NCBI GenBank assembly: GCA_018268935.1
Contig: JAFDVS010000019.1
Coordinates: 1 to 64,000, forward strand
From: Acidobacteriota bacterium
GTDB lineage: Bacteria; Acidobacteriota; Terriglobia; Bryobacterales; Bryobacteraceae
Length of the DNA: 64,000 bases
Direction of reading: 5' to 3'
Shown here piece by piece: positions 17,497 to 27,196 of the stretch (the stretch's first letter is position 1; the number at the start of each line of letters is the position of its first letter). Made by a program: the position numbers and the translations under genes. A model generated the notes under the pieces. That model did not search any database and had not been told where the DNA came from. It was given only the letters and a program-made list of their open reading frames with translations.

Positions 17497-17547
17497 AGCT
17501 AGGATTCTTTCACATCGCGCTCAACCGCTGATACAATCGGAAGCCTC

Positions 17548-18297
17548 ATGCGAAGCACTGCCCTCATCGCCCTGCTTGTTCTCGGCCTCACTCCGCTCAT
17601 CGCCCAGGAGAAAAAGAAAAAGCGTGCCCCGCGCGAGGATGGCCCCCAACCCCGCGTGGTCACTCCAGCCAGCGCCACGACGCCGCCCTCCGACGCCGTA
17701 GTGCTGTTCAACGGCAAGGACATGTCCGGTTGGGTCACGCGCACCGGAGAACGCGGCAAATGCGACGCCCGCAACAATGAGATCGTCTGCACTACCGGAG
17801 CAGGCGACATCATCACCGAAGAGAAGTTCAAGGATGCCCAGATCCACCTTGAATTTGCCGTTCCGCTGATGGCCAATGAGAAGGGCCAGCATCGCGGCAA
17901 CAGCGGCGTCTATGTCCATTCCTGCTACGAAGTGCAGATCCTCGATTCGCTCAACAACCCCACCTACGCCGACGGCACATTGGGCGCCGTGTATGGCTTT
18001 GCGCCTCCGCTGGTCAACGCCGGCCGCGCGCCCGAACAGTGGCAGACCTACGACATGATCTTCCGCGCTCCGCGTTGCGATGCTTCGGGCAATGTGTCCG
18101 AACCGGGCAGGCTCACTGTCATGCTCAACGGCATCCTGGTGCAGGATCACACACCGATTCCGAAGAAGGGTCCCGGCTGCAGGCAGGAGAATATTTGCGA
18201 ACGCGGCCCTATCCGTTTGCAGGATCACAGTGGCTTCCCCAATGCTCCGAAAACCGTGATGAAATTCCGCAACCTCTGGCTTCGCCACCTCGACTAG
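17548..18297 (+). CDS. Secreted DUF1080 protein (3-keto-disaccharide hydrolase / LamG-like fold)
   Basis: A 249-residue exported protein. Signal peptide MRSTALIALLVLGLTPLIAQ is followed by a Lys/Arg-rich linker and the DUF1080 domain: LFNGKDMSGWV at its start, GNSGVYVHSCYEVQILDS in the middle and a C-terminal FRNLWLRHLD strand. Members are concanavalin-like folds, and several act as 3-keto-glycoside hydrolases in sugar catabolism; the exact substrate cannot be told. CGGAAG precedes the ATG. It is divergent from the Kelch gene with 51 bases between them. Confidence 0.85.
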   Translation: MRSTALIALLVLGLTPLIAQEKKKKRAPREDGPQPRVVTPASATTPPSDAVVLFNGKDMSGWVTRTGERGKCDARNNEIVCTTGAGDIITEEKFKDAQIHLEFAVPLMANEKGQHRGNSGVYVHSCYEVQILDSLNNPTYADGTLGAVYGFAPPLVNAGRAPEQWQTYDMIFRAPRCDASGNVSEPGRLTVMLNGILVQDHTPIPKKGPGCRQENICERGPIRLQDHSGFPNAPKTVMKFRNLWLRHLD

Positions 18298-18365
18298 AGA
18301 AACATTCCCTGTTCGTACTACGTCTTCTTCAGCAGAGGAATAGAAGGCGCTGGGCAGCCTGCAAA

Positions 18366-18383
18366 GCGCGCATGGATGCGCGC
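18366..18383 (+). other. GC-rich hairpin directly before the CotH-like gene ribosome site
   Basis: GCGCGCAT (18366-18373) and ATGCGCGC (18376-18383) are exact inverted repeats separated by two bases. The Shine-Dalgarno sequence AAGGGAGG of the next gene starts at the following base. It could modulate translation of the CotH-like gene or be a weak terminator remnant for DUF1080; no T-run follows. Confidence 0.35.
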
Positions 18384-18397
18384 AAGGGAGGTGCCGT

Positions 18398-20305
18398 ATG
18401 CGTCACCCATTGCGGCACTCGGGATGGTGGTTCCTTGCGGTTCCTTTCCTCCTTTGTGCCGATTCCCACACACCCGCCGATCTGTTTGACGATTCCATCC
18501 TGCACGAAATCCAGGTGCGCATGGACCCAGCCGATTGGCAAGCCATTCACGACCACTACCTGGAGAACACCTACTACCGTTGCGAGTTCGAATGGCGCGG
18601 TATGGTTCTTCCTAACGTCGGTGTGCGCTCCCGCGGCTCCGGCACACGCAACGCCACCAAGCCCAGCCTCGGCTTCGATTTCAGCAAGTACACGCCGGCG
18701 CAGCGCTTCCTTGGATTGAAATCGCTGGTCACGCGCAACTTCGCGCACGACGAATCGATGGTGCACGAACATCTCGCCATGAAGCTGTTCGCACGCATGG
18801 GCCTCAACTACCAGCGCACCTCGCATGCCAGGCTTTACGTGAACGGCGAGTACGCGGGAGTTTATCTGCTGGTGGAGCCCGTTGATTCGCGCTACCTTCG
18901 CCTGCACTTCGGCGAAGACACCGGCTTCCTCTACGAGTTCAACTGGAATGGCAATCCCTACCACTTTGAGTACCTGGGCGATGATCCCGCCCTCTACCTG
19001 CCGAACCTGTTCGAGCCCAAGAGCCACGAAGACAGTCCCGAGCCTGAGCAACTCATCGCCATGATCCGCGACATGAACCAAGTCTCCGATAGCGACTTCC
19101 AGGCCACCCTGTCGCGATATCTCGACCTCAAGGTGTTCCTCACGCACGTCGCCGTCGAGCAGTACCTCAGCGAGTTCGACGGACTGCTCGGCTTCGCCGG
19201 CATGGCCAATTTTTACCTCTACCGGCGCGCCGCCGATAACAGGTGGCAGTTCATTGTCTGGGACAAAGACAACACGTTCCACGACATCTCCCGGCCGATC
19301 TGGGAGCACACCGAACAGAACGTGCTCATCCGCCGCGCACTGGAAGTGCCGGCGCTGCGCGAGCACTACCTGGAAGCCCTTCATCTGGCCGCGGAGTCGG
19401 CGGGCGGAAACCATGGCTGGCTTCACGGCGAAGAGCAGAGAACCTACGAACTGATCCGGCAGGCGGCACACGATGACCCCGTAAAGGTCATGCTCAGCCC
19501 GTCCGGAACAGGCGTCGTGCCCGCCACGGAAGAAGATTTCGAATTCGCGCACATCTACCTCAACGACTTCTTCGCCTTCCGCTCCGGCAACGTCGCCGCG
19601 GCGCTGCAGTCAAGCGGCTACTATCAGACCGCCACCGCTCCGGACGTTTGCCAGCCCGCTGTGGGAAACCTCGCCTACGAACCTTCGGCGCTCACTCCGG
19701 GTTCGCTCGCGCGCATCCGGATGACGACGGCCCTCGCATTGACAACCCGCGCCACCAGCTTTCCTCTTCCACTGGATCTGAACGGCGTTTCCATCACCAT
19801 CGGCGGCAGGCCTGCGCCGCTCGTGTCCGTAGCGCCGGGCGAAGCCGTGTTCCAGGTGCCGCTCGAAACACAATGCGGAATCCAGCCATTGCAGGTGAAC
19901 CTCAATGGAACCCACAGCCATGTGATCTGTGCCGAAGTGCGCCCCAGCAATCCGGGCATCCTCTCGGTCTCGCACGCCGATTGGAGCCTGGTGGAATCGC
20001 GTAATCCGGCAAGACCCGGCGAGTACATCATTCTCTTTGCCGCTGGAGCGGGCATGCCGGAAACAAAGGTGGTGGATGGCGCCGCTGTTCCCGTCGATCC
20101 GCTGCTGAGGGTCAAGGCAACCGTGGCCGCGATTGTCGATGGCAACGCGATCGCGGTGGACTACGCAGGCATGGCCCCCAACCTCGCGGGTCTGCAGCAG
20201 ATCATATTCCGCTGGCCCCAGATCCCCGCGGGCCGCGGCAGTGTCCTGCTTTCGCTCAGTGCCGATGGCGAGATCGGCAACACGATTGAGGTACCCACGC
20301 AATGA
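18398..20305 (+). CDS. Secreted CotH-kinase-like protein with C-terminal TIGR03437-type domain
   Basis: A 635-residue exported protein. A hydrophobic N-terminus (WWFLAVPFLLCADS) is followed by a CotH-like domain, about residues 25-400, with the basic loop VGVRSRGSGTRNATKPSLGF, the LLVEPVDSRYL segment and the acidic metal site IVWDKDNTF. CotH proteins are atypical protein kinases, first known from Bacillus spore coats. Residues from about 410 form an Ig-like region of the type found repeatedly in Solibacter secreted proteins (PGEYIILFAAGAG and YAGMAPNLAGLQQI are its landmarks). GGGAGG precedes the ATG. Its stop overlaps the next gene by four bases. Confidence 0.82.
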   Translation: MRHPLRHSGWWFLAVPFLLCADSHTPADLFDDSILHEIQVRMDPADWQAIHDHYLENTYYRCEFEWRGMVLPNVGVRSRGSGTRNATKPSLGFDFSKYTPAQRFLGLKSLVTRNFAHDESMVHEHLAMKLFARMGLNYQRTSHARLYVNGEYAGVYLLVEPVDSRYLRLHFGEDTGFLYEFNWNGNPYHFEYLGDDPALYLPNLFEPKSHEDSPEPEQLIAMIRDMNQVSDSDFQATLSRYLDLKVFLTHVAVEQYLSEFDGLLGFAGMANFYLYRRAADNRWQFIVWDKDNTFHDISRPIWEHTEQNVLIRRALEVPALREHYLEALHLAAESAGGNHGWLHGEEQRTYELIRQAAHDDPVKVMLSPSGTGVVPATEEDFEFAHIYLNDFFAFRSGNVAAALQSSGYYQTATAPDVCQPAVGNLAYEPSALTPGSLARIRMTTALALTTRATSFPLPLDLNGVSITIGGRPAPLVSVAPGEAVFQVPLETQCGIQPLQVNLNGTHSHVICAEVRPSNPGILSVSHADWSLVESRNPARPGEYIILFAAGAGMPETKVVDGAAVPVDPLLRVKATVAAIVDGNAIAVDYAGMAPNLAGLQQIIFRWPQIPAGRGSVLLSLSADGEIGNTIEVPTQ

Positions 20306-22161
20306 ATCGCATTCTGTTGTTCGCCTTGCTGCTGCTGGCTCCGCCGGCCTCAGGCGCGGGGCTGCAGCGGAAGCCGTATTTGCAGGACGTTCGCACCGAC
20401 CGCGCTACTGTGCTCTGGACCATGGACGCAGGCGCGGGGCGCGGCGAACTCCGCTACTCGCTGGACGGAATCCGCTGGGAGGCGCAGGGCACCACGGTTC
20501 GCTGGCTCCCCGCCACCGAAACAGGACTGGCGGATTCCGTTTATCTGCATCGAGCCGATATCAAGGGCCTGCAGGCGAACACTACGTATTACTACCGCGT
20601 GTTCCTCGATGGTCAGGATGTTCTGCCCTGGGCGCCGCAGCGCGAGTTGCAATTCCGCACCGCCCCGGCGAGCGGGCCGTTCCAGTTCCTCGTCTTCGGC
20701 GATAGTGGTGACGGGGCCGTGGAACAGATCGACGTCGCCACCCGCATGTTCAGCGAACCATCCGCTTTCGCGCTGCACACCGGCGATCTCGCCTATGACA
20801 CCGGCGCATTCCGTGAACTGGAGAGTTACTACTTCAACGTCTATTGGCCGATGATGCGCCACATGGCCTTCTTCGCCATTCCCGGCAATCACGATTACTA
20901 CAGCAACGGCGGGTACGCTTACCGGACCGGACACACGCCGCCGCAGGATGGTGTCCCGCCCGATGGCCGCGGACTCTACTATTCCTTTGATTGGAGCAAT
21001 GCCCACTTTGCCGGGCTGGACACAAACGCGCCGTTCACCGAAGCCCTGGCCGGAACGGGGAAAATGCTGGAATGGCTGGATGCCGATCTCGCCCGCACGC
21101 GGCAGGCATGGCGCATCGTGTATTTTCATCACACCCCGTTTCCGACCGCGGCGCATCGCGAACACGAAGTCTGCGCGCTGGTTCTGGCGAAGATCGCACC
21201 GATCCTGGAGCGCCATCAGGTGCACGTGGTTTTCGCCGGCCATGAGCATCTCTATCAGCGCACCAAGGCACGGCGCAACGGAACGTTTGTGAATACGCGG
21301 GGAACTGTGTACATCACCACGGGCGGCGGCGGCTCGCGCGTCTATGACGCCGGCAGCGACGATTTCATTGCCCGCTCGGCGGGTGTTTCGCATTATGTTC
21401 GCGTGGCCGTCAATGGTTCGGCACTGGAAGCCAGCGCAGTCAGCCGGACGGGAGAACTGCTCGATCGCTTCACCGTGCAATCCTCACCACTCGTGGAAGG
21501 AGTATCCGACGCAGGGGGCAAATCCACCCTCGCCGCGGGAAGCCTGGTGAGCATCTATGGCGCCGACCTCTCGCCTGCCGATACGCTCGCCAAGGCGTTA
21601 CCTTGGCCCCTTTCGCTCGATGGCGTGTCGATCAAAGCAGGCGCGCTCGACGCGCCGATCCTCTTTGCCGGACGCGGCCAGATCAATGCTCAGCTCCCGT
21701 TCGGTGTCTCCGGCGACACGACGCTGGAAGTCACCACTCCGCAGGGAACGGCGAAACTGGCGATTCGCTTGTTGCCCGTCGCGCCGTCTTTCCTGCGGCT
21801 GGTGGTGGATGGGGAGAACATCGCGGCCATCGCCCATCTCGACGGCAAGCCGGTCACGGCGAGAACTCCCGCCGCCGCCGGCGAGTGGCTCACGGTGTGG
21901 ATGACGGGCCTTGGCCCGGTGGATCCGCCGGTGAGCGCGGGCCAGGCGGCTCCAGCGTCGCCGTTGGCGCACGCTACAGTGCCCATTCGCGTGCAGGTGG
22001 GTGGTGTGGAAACTGCGATGTCGTTTGCCGGGCTCGCCCCTGGAATGGCAGGCATCTATCAGGTGAACTTCCGTGTGCCGATGGATGCGGTGGGGATACA
22101 GCAGTTGCGCGTGTTCGCAGCTACGGCATCGGCCATCGACACATTCCCGGTGGTCGAATAG
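20302..22161 (+). CDS. Secreted purple-acid-phosphatase-like metallophosphatase with TIGR03437-type domain
   Basis: A 619-residue exported protein. After the signal peptide (MNRILLFALLLLAPPASGAG) a fibronectin-like N-domain spans about residues 20-125. The calcineurin-like phosphatase core contains FGDSGDG, HTGDLAY, PGNHDYY, YFHHTPF and GHEHLYQRT, the full set of metal ligands. Residues after about 395 form a TIGR03437-type domain (SLVSIYGADLSP, MTGLGPVDPPVSAGQ, FAGLAPGMAGIYQVN). It overlaps the CotH-like gene (ATGA), so the two are made together and share the same tail domain. Likely role is extracellular phosphate release; substrate unknown. Confidence 0.88.
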   Translation: MNRILLFALLLLAPPASGAGLQRKPYLQDVRTDRATVLWTMDAGAGRGELRYSLDGIRWEAQGTTVRWLPATETGLADSVYLHRADIKGLQANTTYYYRVFLDGQDVLPWAPQRELQFRTAPASGPFQFLVFGDSGDGAVEQIDVATRMFSEPSAFALHTGDLAYDTGAFRELESYYFNVYWPMMRHMAFFAIPGNHDYYSNGGYAYRTGHTPPQDGVPPDGRGLYYSFDWSNAHFAGLDTNAPFTEALAGTGKMLEWLDADLARTRQAWRIVYFHHTPFPTAAHREHEVCALVLAKIAPILERHQVHVVFAGHEHLYQRTKARRNGTFVNTRGTVYITTGGGGSRVYDAGSDDFIARSAGVSHYVRVAVNGSALEASAVSRTGELLDRFTVQSSPLVEGVSDAGGKSTLAAGSLVSIYGADLSPADTLAKALPWPLSLDGVSIKAGALDAPILFAGRGQINAQLPFGVSGDTTLEVTTPQGTAKLAIRLLPVAPSFLRLVVDGENIAAIAHLDGKPVTARTPAAAGEWLTVWMTGLGPVDPPVSAGQAAPASPLAHATVPIRVQVGGVETAMSFAGLAPGMAGIYQVNFRVPMDAVGIQQLRVFAATASAIDTFPVVE

Positions 22162-22169
22162 CACGGCGT

Positions 22170-24107
22170 TCAGCGCCCCAGCGCCTTCTTCCCTGCCTCC
22201 AGAACACGTACGATCTCATCCACGTCGTACACGCATCCGCCCCACGTGCCGCCGCTCACATCCTGCAACGCGGCCCACAACCGCGAATCGTCGGGGAGCA
22301 AGGGATCGCGAGTCAGGTCCGGCCGCGGCTCGCGCGAGGCGAGCGAAGCTGTATCGAAACCAACCAGATTGATCGAACCCTCCAGTTTGTTCCGGTCCAC
22401 GATGATCTCGATCAGATCCCCATCCCGCACCTTGCCAATCGGCCCGCCGGCCAGCGCTTCCGGCGACACATGCCCGACACACGCACCCGTGGACACGCCG
22501 CTGAACCGCGCATCGGTGAGCAGCGCCACATGCTTGCCGAAAGGCAGATGCTTCAACGCCGAAGTGAGCTGATACGTTTCCTCCATCCCCGTGCCCATCG
22601 GCCCGCGGCAGATCAGCACAATCACATCCCCCGCCTGAATGCCGCCGTTTTTGATCGCATGAATCGCCGCCGCCTCACTCGTGAAGACGCGCGCCGGGCC
22701 TGTCTTGCGATACACCCCGTCGGCATCAATCACACTAGGATCAATCGACGTGCTCTTGATCACCGAACCCTGGGGCGCCAGGTTGCCCACCGGGAAACAC
22801 ACGGTGGAAGTGAGCCCGGCCTTGCCCGCCGATTCAATGGAGTGGATCACATCGCCGGGGTCCACGCGGTCCACTTCCGCCAGCACCGTGCGCAACGCCT
22901 TGCGCCGCTGCGATGTCTCCCACCATGCAAGCGCCTGGCCGACCGTCTCGCCACTCACCGTCAGCGCGTTCAGATCGAGCAGCCCCGCATCGCGCAGGTG
23001 CAGCATCACCTCCGGCACACCGCCGGCGAGGAACACCTGCACCGTGGGATGATTGCGCGGCCCGTTCGGCAGCGCATCCACCAACCGCGGCACCTTGCGA
23101 TTCACCGCCGCCCAGTCATCGACGTTCGGCCGCCGCAAACCCGCCGCGTGGGCGATCGCCGAAAGATGCAGCAGTATGTTCGTTGACCCGCCGAACGCCG
23201 CGTGCACAATCATCGCGTTGCGCAGTGCCGCATCCGTCAGCACATCGCGCATCTTCAGCCCGCGCGATTCCAGCAGCCGGATGGCGCGCGCCGAACGCCG
23301 CGCCATGTCAATCCAGATCGGATGCCCGCTCGGGGCCAGCGCCGAATGCGGCAGCGACATGCCCAACGCCTCGCCGATCACTTGCGAACTCGCCGCCGTG
23401 CCCAGGAACTGGCATCCGCCGCCGGGCGATCCGCAGGCCCGGCAACCCATCTCCGCCGCGTATTCCAGCGTGATCGTGCCGTGCGCAAAGCGCGCCCCGA
23501 TGGTCTGCACCTTGCCCGCGTCTTCGCCGTCTTCGGCCACCAGCGTCACGCCACCCGGCACCAGCACGCAGGGCATATCGCGAGTCCCGGCCAGCGCCAT
23601 CATCATCGAGGGCAGCCCCTTGTCGCAGGTGGCCACGCCGATCACCCCGCGCCGTGTCGGCAGTGAGCGGATGAGGCGCCGGAACACCACCGCCGCATCG
23701 TTGCGATACGGCAGCGAATCGAACATGCCGGGGGTCCCTTGGCTGCGCCCATCGCAGGGATCGGTGCAGTAGCCGGCGAAGGGCACTGCGCCGCTCGCCT
23801 TCAGTTCTTCCGCCGCCGCCTGCATCAGCAATCCCACTTCCCAGTGCCCCGTGTGATAGCCAAGCGCGATCGGCGTTCCATCGGCGGCACGAATCCCGCC
23901 GTGCGTGCTGAGGATCAGGTAGTCGTGCCCGTTCAGCCGCGCCGGATCCCAACCCATACCTGCATTCTGGGTCCATCCAAACAGATCGCCGGAAGGCCGC
24001 TCCCGCAGCATTTCTGCGGTCAGTGGAAGCGCGCCTTTGGGCCCGGGCTGCTGGGAGCGGATCGCAAATAAGGAGGAATCGTTGGAATCGAAGATGGGGT
24101 TCGACAT
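22170..24107 (-). CDS. Dehydratase of the IlvD/Edd family, YjhG/YagF (D-xylonate dehydratase) type
   Basis: Iron-sulfur dehydratase of 645 residues, longer than IlvD (about 560-615) and close to the E. coli D-xylonate dehydratases YjhG and YagF. Iron-sulfur cysteines are visible in [28 protein letters not shown] and [18 protein letters not shown]. Expected reaction: D-xylonate to 2-keto-3-deoxy-pentonate in the non-phosphorylating pentose pathway; other aldonates are possible. AAGGA precedes the ATG. It is divergent from the oxidoreductase gene with only 29 bases between the starts, so the two are likely co-regulated. The gene is convergent with the phosphatase (8 bases). Confidence 0.85.
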   Translation of the reverse strand: MSNPIFDSNDSSLFAIRSQQPGPKGALPLTAEMLRERPSGDLFGWTQNAGMGWDPARLNGHDYLILSTHGGIRAADGTPIALGYHTGHWEVGLLMQAAAEELKASGAVPFAGYCTDPCDGRSQGTPGMFDSLPYRNDAAVVFRRLIRSLPTRRGVIGVATCDKGLPSMMMALAGTRDMPCVLVPGGVTLVAEDGEDAGKVQTIGARFAHGTITLEYAAEMGCRACGSPGGGCQFLGTAASSQVIGEALGMSLPHSALAPSGHPIWIDMARRSARAIRLLESRGLKMRDVLTDAALRNAMIVHAAFGGSTNILLHLSAIAHAAGLRRPNVDDWAAVNRKVPRLVDALPNGPRNHPTVQVFLAGGVPEVMLHLRDAGLLDLNALTVSGETVGQALAWWETSQRRKALRTVLAEVDRVDPGDVIHSIESAGKAGLTSTVCFPVGNLAPQGSVIKSTSIDPSVIDADGVYRKTGPARVFTSEAAAIHAIKNGGIQAGDVIVLICRGPMGTGMEETYQLTSALKHLPFGKHVALLTDARFSGVSTGACVGHVSPEALAGGPIGKVRDGDLIEIIVDRNKLEGSINLVGFDTASLASREPRPDLTRDPLLPDDSRLWAALQDVSGGTWGGCVYDVDEIVRVLEAGKKALGR

Positions 24108-24136
24108 GGGTGTCCTTCAATGATAGAATCCCCGCC

Positions 24137-25480
24137 ATGCCTGTTACACGCCGCTACGCCATGACCGCGATGAGCGCCGCCGCCTATCAACGGATCTTAG
24201 GAGCGAATGATCGCATTCAGGTCGGCTTCATCGGCTACGGTTTGATCGGCCGCCAGCATGTTTACGACTTCAAGAATCAGAAGGACGTGGACATGGCCGC
24301 CATGTGCGAAGCGCATCAACCGCGCCTGGAAGAGGGTCTTCAGGAGATGGGCCCCAGCGCCAAAGGCTACCGCGACTTCCGCAAGATGTATGAGAACAAG
24401 GATCTCCAGGCGATCGTCGTCTCCACTCCGGACCACTGGCACGGCCTCCACACCATCCTCGCCTGCGCCGCGGGCAAGGATGTGTATGTCGAGAAGCCGC
24501 TCTCGCTATTCATCGACGAAGGTAAGTGGATGGTGCGCGCCGCCCGCCGCTACAACCGCGTGGTGCAAACCGGCACGCAGCAGCGCAGCGGCCTGCACTA
24601 CCAGAAAGCGCGCAAGCTGATTCGTGAAAATTATCTCGGCAAGGTGATCAGCGTCCGCATCAATGCGACGCGCAACATCACACCCGGGTTCGGCACATTC
24701 CCAGAAGGCGCGCCTCCTTCCGAGCTCGATTACGACATGTGGCTTGGGCCCGCGCCAAAGCGGCCCTATCATCAACTGCGCTCGCTCTATCATTTCCGCT
24801 GGTTCTGGGATTACTCCGGCGGCCAGATGACGAACCTCGGCGCGCACCAGATCGACATTCTGCAGTGGTGCATGAACGTGCGCGGGCCGCAATTGGTCTC
24901 ATGCATCGGCGGGCGCTACGGGCTCGAAAGCGACGGCGATGTTCCCGACACGCAGGATGCCGTGTTCCAATATCCCGGCTTCACTACGATGTGCTCCATC
25001 CGCGAGGCAGGCATCGGACGCCGCGCCCCGGGGCTGGAATTCATCGGCACCAAGGCGAGCATGACCGTCGATCGCGGCGGCTTCGAGGTTGTCCCGGAAA
25101 TGAAGATCGATCCCAACAACGCCGTGCCGCAGTTCCGGGGCCACTCCTCAGGCGGCGTCGCGCGTTCCGACGTCAAACCGGCTCCCTATACCGAGCCGTT
25201 GAAGGAGAAGGGCTCTTCCGAACAGCAGTTCGATCTCCATGTGCGCAATTTCCTCGATTGCATCAAAACGCGCCAGCGCCCCATTGCCGACGTGGAAGAC
25301 GGCCACCAGATCACCACGGCCTGCCACCTCGCCAATCTCTCGCTGCGCCTCGGCGGCCGCAGCTTGCGTTGGGATGCGGCGAAAGAGACCATCGTCGGTG
25401 ATTCCGAAGCCGCGGCCATGATGCGCCGCCCTTATCGCAAACCGTGGGATAAAGTTCTGGATGATCTAAAACTCGGCTGA
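24137..25480 (+). CDS. Gfo/Idh/MocA-family oxidoreductase, exported by Tat
   Basis: NAD(P)-dependent sugar or polyol oxidoreductase of 447 residues. An N-terminal twin-arginine-like stretch (TRRYAMTAMSAAAYQ) precedes the Rossmann motif VGFIGYGLIGRQH; secreted members with this arrangement are abundant in Acidobacteria and Planctomycetes. EKPLSLFIDEGKWM contains the catalytic Lys region, and the C-terminal alpha/beta domain has the usual DYDMWLGPAPKRPYH and GGQMTNLGAHQIDI blocks. I chose ATG 24137 because upstream sequence overlaps the divergent dehydratase gene and adds nothing typical. Substrate unknown; the neighbour suggests pentose or aldonate metabolism. Confidence 0.87.
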   Translation: MPVTRRYAMTAMSAAAYQRILGANDRIQVGFIGYGLIGRQHVYDFKNQKDVDMAAMCEAHQPRLEEGLQEMGPSAKGYRDFRKMYENKDLQAIVVSTPDHWHGLHTILACAAGKDVYVEKPLSLFIDEGKWMVRAARRYNRVVQTGTQQRSGLHYQKARKLIRENYLGKVISVRINATRNITPGFGTFPEGAPPSELDYDMWLGPAPKRPYHQLRSLYHFRWFWDYSGGQMTNLGAHQIDILQWCMNVRGPQLVSCIGGRYGLESDGDVPDTQDAVFQYPGFTTMCSIREAGIGRRAPGLEFIGTKASMTVDRGGFEVVPEMKIDPNNAVPQFRGHSSGGVARSDVKPAPYTEPLKEKGSSEQQFDLHVRNFLDCIKTRQRPIADVEDGHQITTACHLANLSLRLGGRSLRWDAAKETIVGDSEAAAMMRRPYRKPWDKVLDDLKLG

Positions 25481-25497
25481 TTTTCGTCTGTAGGCAC

Positions 25498-25836
25498 GTG
25501 AACCACATGTTGGTGATTCGTGCCGAACAGATGAATGCCTTCCGCCTGCAACTCACTGCCGATCTCGCCAAACGGCTGCTGGCAAGACTTGCGGAGATCT
25601 ATCCGGATCAACCGGCAGCCGCTCTCGTTGACACAGCAATTGCCGGTGCTCGCGCTTACGGCATCACCGCCGAAGACCACCTCTTCCAGTACCTGGAGTT
25701 CGTCCTCCACTACGGAGATCCAAGAGATACAAAGTGGGCTTGCGAGATCCTGCAACAGCCTGATCTCTCCGCGGAAGAAAAACTGCGCCTGCTCGATGGT
25801 TGTGTATTGTTCGGAATGGGCCGGGCATCGGCATGA
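25498..25836 (+). CDS. Small protein of unknown family, first gene of a three-gene set
   Basis: A 112-residue acidic, helical protein (MNHMLVIRAEQMNAFRLQLT at its start). No membrane segment or known catalytic motif. The pattern of an MxVIRxEQM start, an ARAYGITxEDH stretch in the middle and a WACEILQQPDLS stretch near the end resembles small proteins I remember beside secreted polymorphic or type VI effectors; this memory is unverified. Its stop overlaps the start of the next gene (ATGA). It may be an adaptor or chaperone for that protein. Confidence 0.6.
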   Translation: MNHMLVIRAEQMNAFRLQLTADLAKRLLARLAEIYPDQPAAALVDTAIAGARAYGITAEDHLFQYLEFVLHYGDPRDTKWACEILQQPDLSAEEKLRLLDGCVLFGMGRASA

Positions 25837-27176
25837 GCAATCGCCGCGCCCTGAAGCCCATCGACCAGGAGGCCGCACGTGCCGCCGACGAGGCCATTGC
25901 CGCGGAAACCGGAGGCCGGCCTCTCACCATGGGCCGGGAAGACGCGGCACTGCGCGAAAGGTGGATGGACGCCTACGTCGCCAATGGCGGGAAACTGCAG
26001 GGGGACAGATCGAAACCCGCGGTCCGCAAACCCGATCCCACGGACCCTGTTCAGCCTTGTCCTAAGCGCCTCGAATGGATCCGCCTCATCACCCTGCACT
26101 ATGAGACGGACCATGGCCTCCTCAAAGACGAAGAGACACAGTGGACCAACACCGGCGATCTCTACCCAACTCCGCATTGGGAAGAAGGAATGGACGAAGC
26201 GCATCCCATCTCCCACAACATGGATGAGAAAGTGGATCTCCAACTGACCTTCGAAGCGGGTCCGGAAGACGCCTGCGCGGAATCCGGCGACATTACCGGC
26301 ATCGGCCCGGACGGCATCCAGTTCAACACCAAAACCACGATCGCCCCGGGCACGCTTTCCGTCCGCCTCACCTCGAACAGGAAGCTTCCACGCGAGGTGG
26401 CCGAATACTACCTCTCCATCGACTGGACGGTGAAGACGCCACCCGCTTCCTATAGCGGAAACACAGGCGGCTGGTGTTACCTGACCATGGACGATCCGCG
26501 TGAAGAAGGAGAGCCCGAGGACGGCGTCACTCGCAAGCGCATCAGCAAAGCCGTGACTCTCGTACAGGAAGCAAACTCCCTGCGCCCGCATTCCATCGTC
26601 AACTACCTGATGAAGCTGTTCCCCTTCTACGAACTGGCACGCAATCCGGTGGTGCCGAACGAAATCAAGCATCCCTCCTTCTTCAACAACAAGGGCGGCT
26701 CCTGGAATATGGCCGACTACATGGATCTCGGCGGAGAATGCCAGGCGATTGTGCGTTTCGTTCGCGGCATCCTGCTGCAGGTTGGCTGTCCCGGCAAGGC
26801 AGAGGCTGTGGTCGTCTGGGCTGATCCGAATGTGGAGAGTGGGACAAAGGCATTGGAAGCACCGCATGGCACGCTCACGCTGCATGGACGCAGAAAGCAG
26901 GTGAACGGAGTCAACTGGTACATCAGCCTGGCGGACCGCGATCCTGTATCAGTGGGGAGCAAATTCACTCCCGATGAAATGGGCATGAACAATTTCGAAG
27001 CCTGTCTCCGCTTCACGCACAGCGGCACAACGAAGTATTACGGAGGCGGCGCGGGCATCTACGACTCCCACGACGAAGTGATTCACGCCTTTCATGCGCT
27101 GGTCTGGCACAGCTTCGACTACGAGGGCAGCACCTTATACTACGTGATTCAGGAGATCGTGCAGCGCTACCGCTAA
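25833..27176 (+). CDS. Protein of unknown function with transglutaminase-like cysteine motif; candidate toxin
   Basis: A 447-residue soluble protein. I do not recognise a named family. The N-terminal 60 residues are helical and charged; residues 76-215 look all-beta; residues 295-325 read DLGGECQAIVRFVRGILLQV then GCPG, matching the transglutaminase/cysteine-protease pattern GxCxxxxxxxxxLLxxxGxP with C303 as possible nucleophile. NNFEACLRF (about 386-394) sits where such folds carry HxWxE, and DSHDEVIHAFHALVW (411-425) holds candidate His and Asp residues. No signal peptide. It is coupled to the small gene before it and followed after 20 bases by an acidic 196-residue protein. A toxin with adaptor and immunity protein is my inference. 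Confidence 0.55.
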   Translation: MSNRRALKPIDQEAARAADEAIAAETGGRPLTMGREDAALRERWMDAYVANGGKLQGDRSKPAVRKPDPTDPVQPCPKRLEWIRLITLHYETDHGLLKDEETQWTNTGDLYPTPHWEEGMDEAHPISHNMDEKVDLQLTFEAGPEDACAESGDITGIGPDGIQFNTKTTIAPGTLSVRLTSNRKLPREVAEYYLSIDWTVKTPPASYSGNTGGWCYLTMDDPREEGEPEDGVTRKRISKAVTLVQEANSLRPHSIVNYLMKLFPFYELARNPVVPNEIKHPSFFNNKGGSWNMADYMDLGGECQAIVRFVRGILLQVGCPGKAEAVVVWADPNVESGTKALEAPHGTLTLHGRRKQVNGVNWYISLADRDPVSVGSKFTPDEMGMNNFEACLRFTHSGTTKYYGGGAGIYDSHDEVIHAFHALVWHSFDYEGSTLYYVIQEIVQRYR

Positions 27177-27196
27177 GGCGCGGGAACAGGAACACC

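Noticed and set aside
21603..23186. 527-residue plus-strand open frame spanning the phosphatase end and dehydratase gene
   Set aside because: It crosses the ends of two convergent real genes and shows only Arg/His-rich noise.
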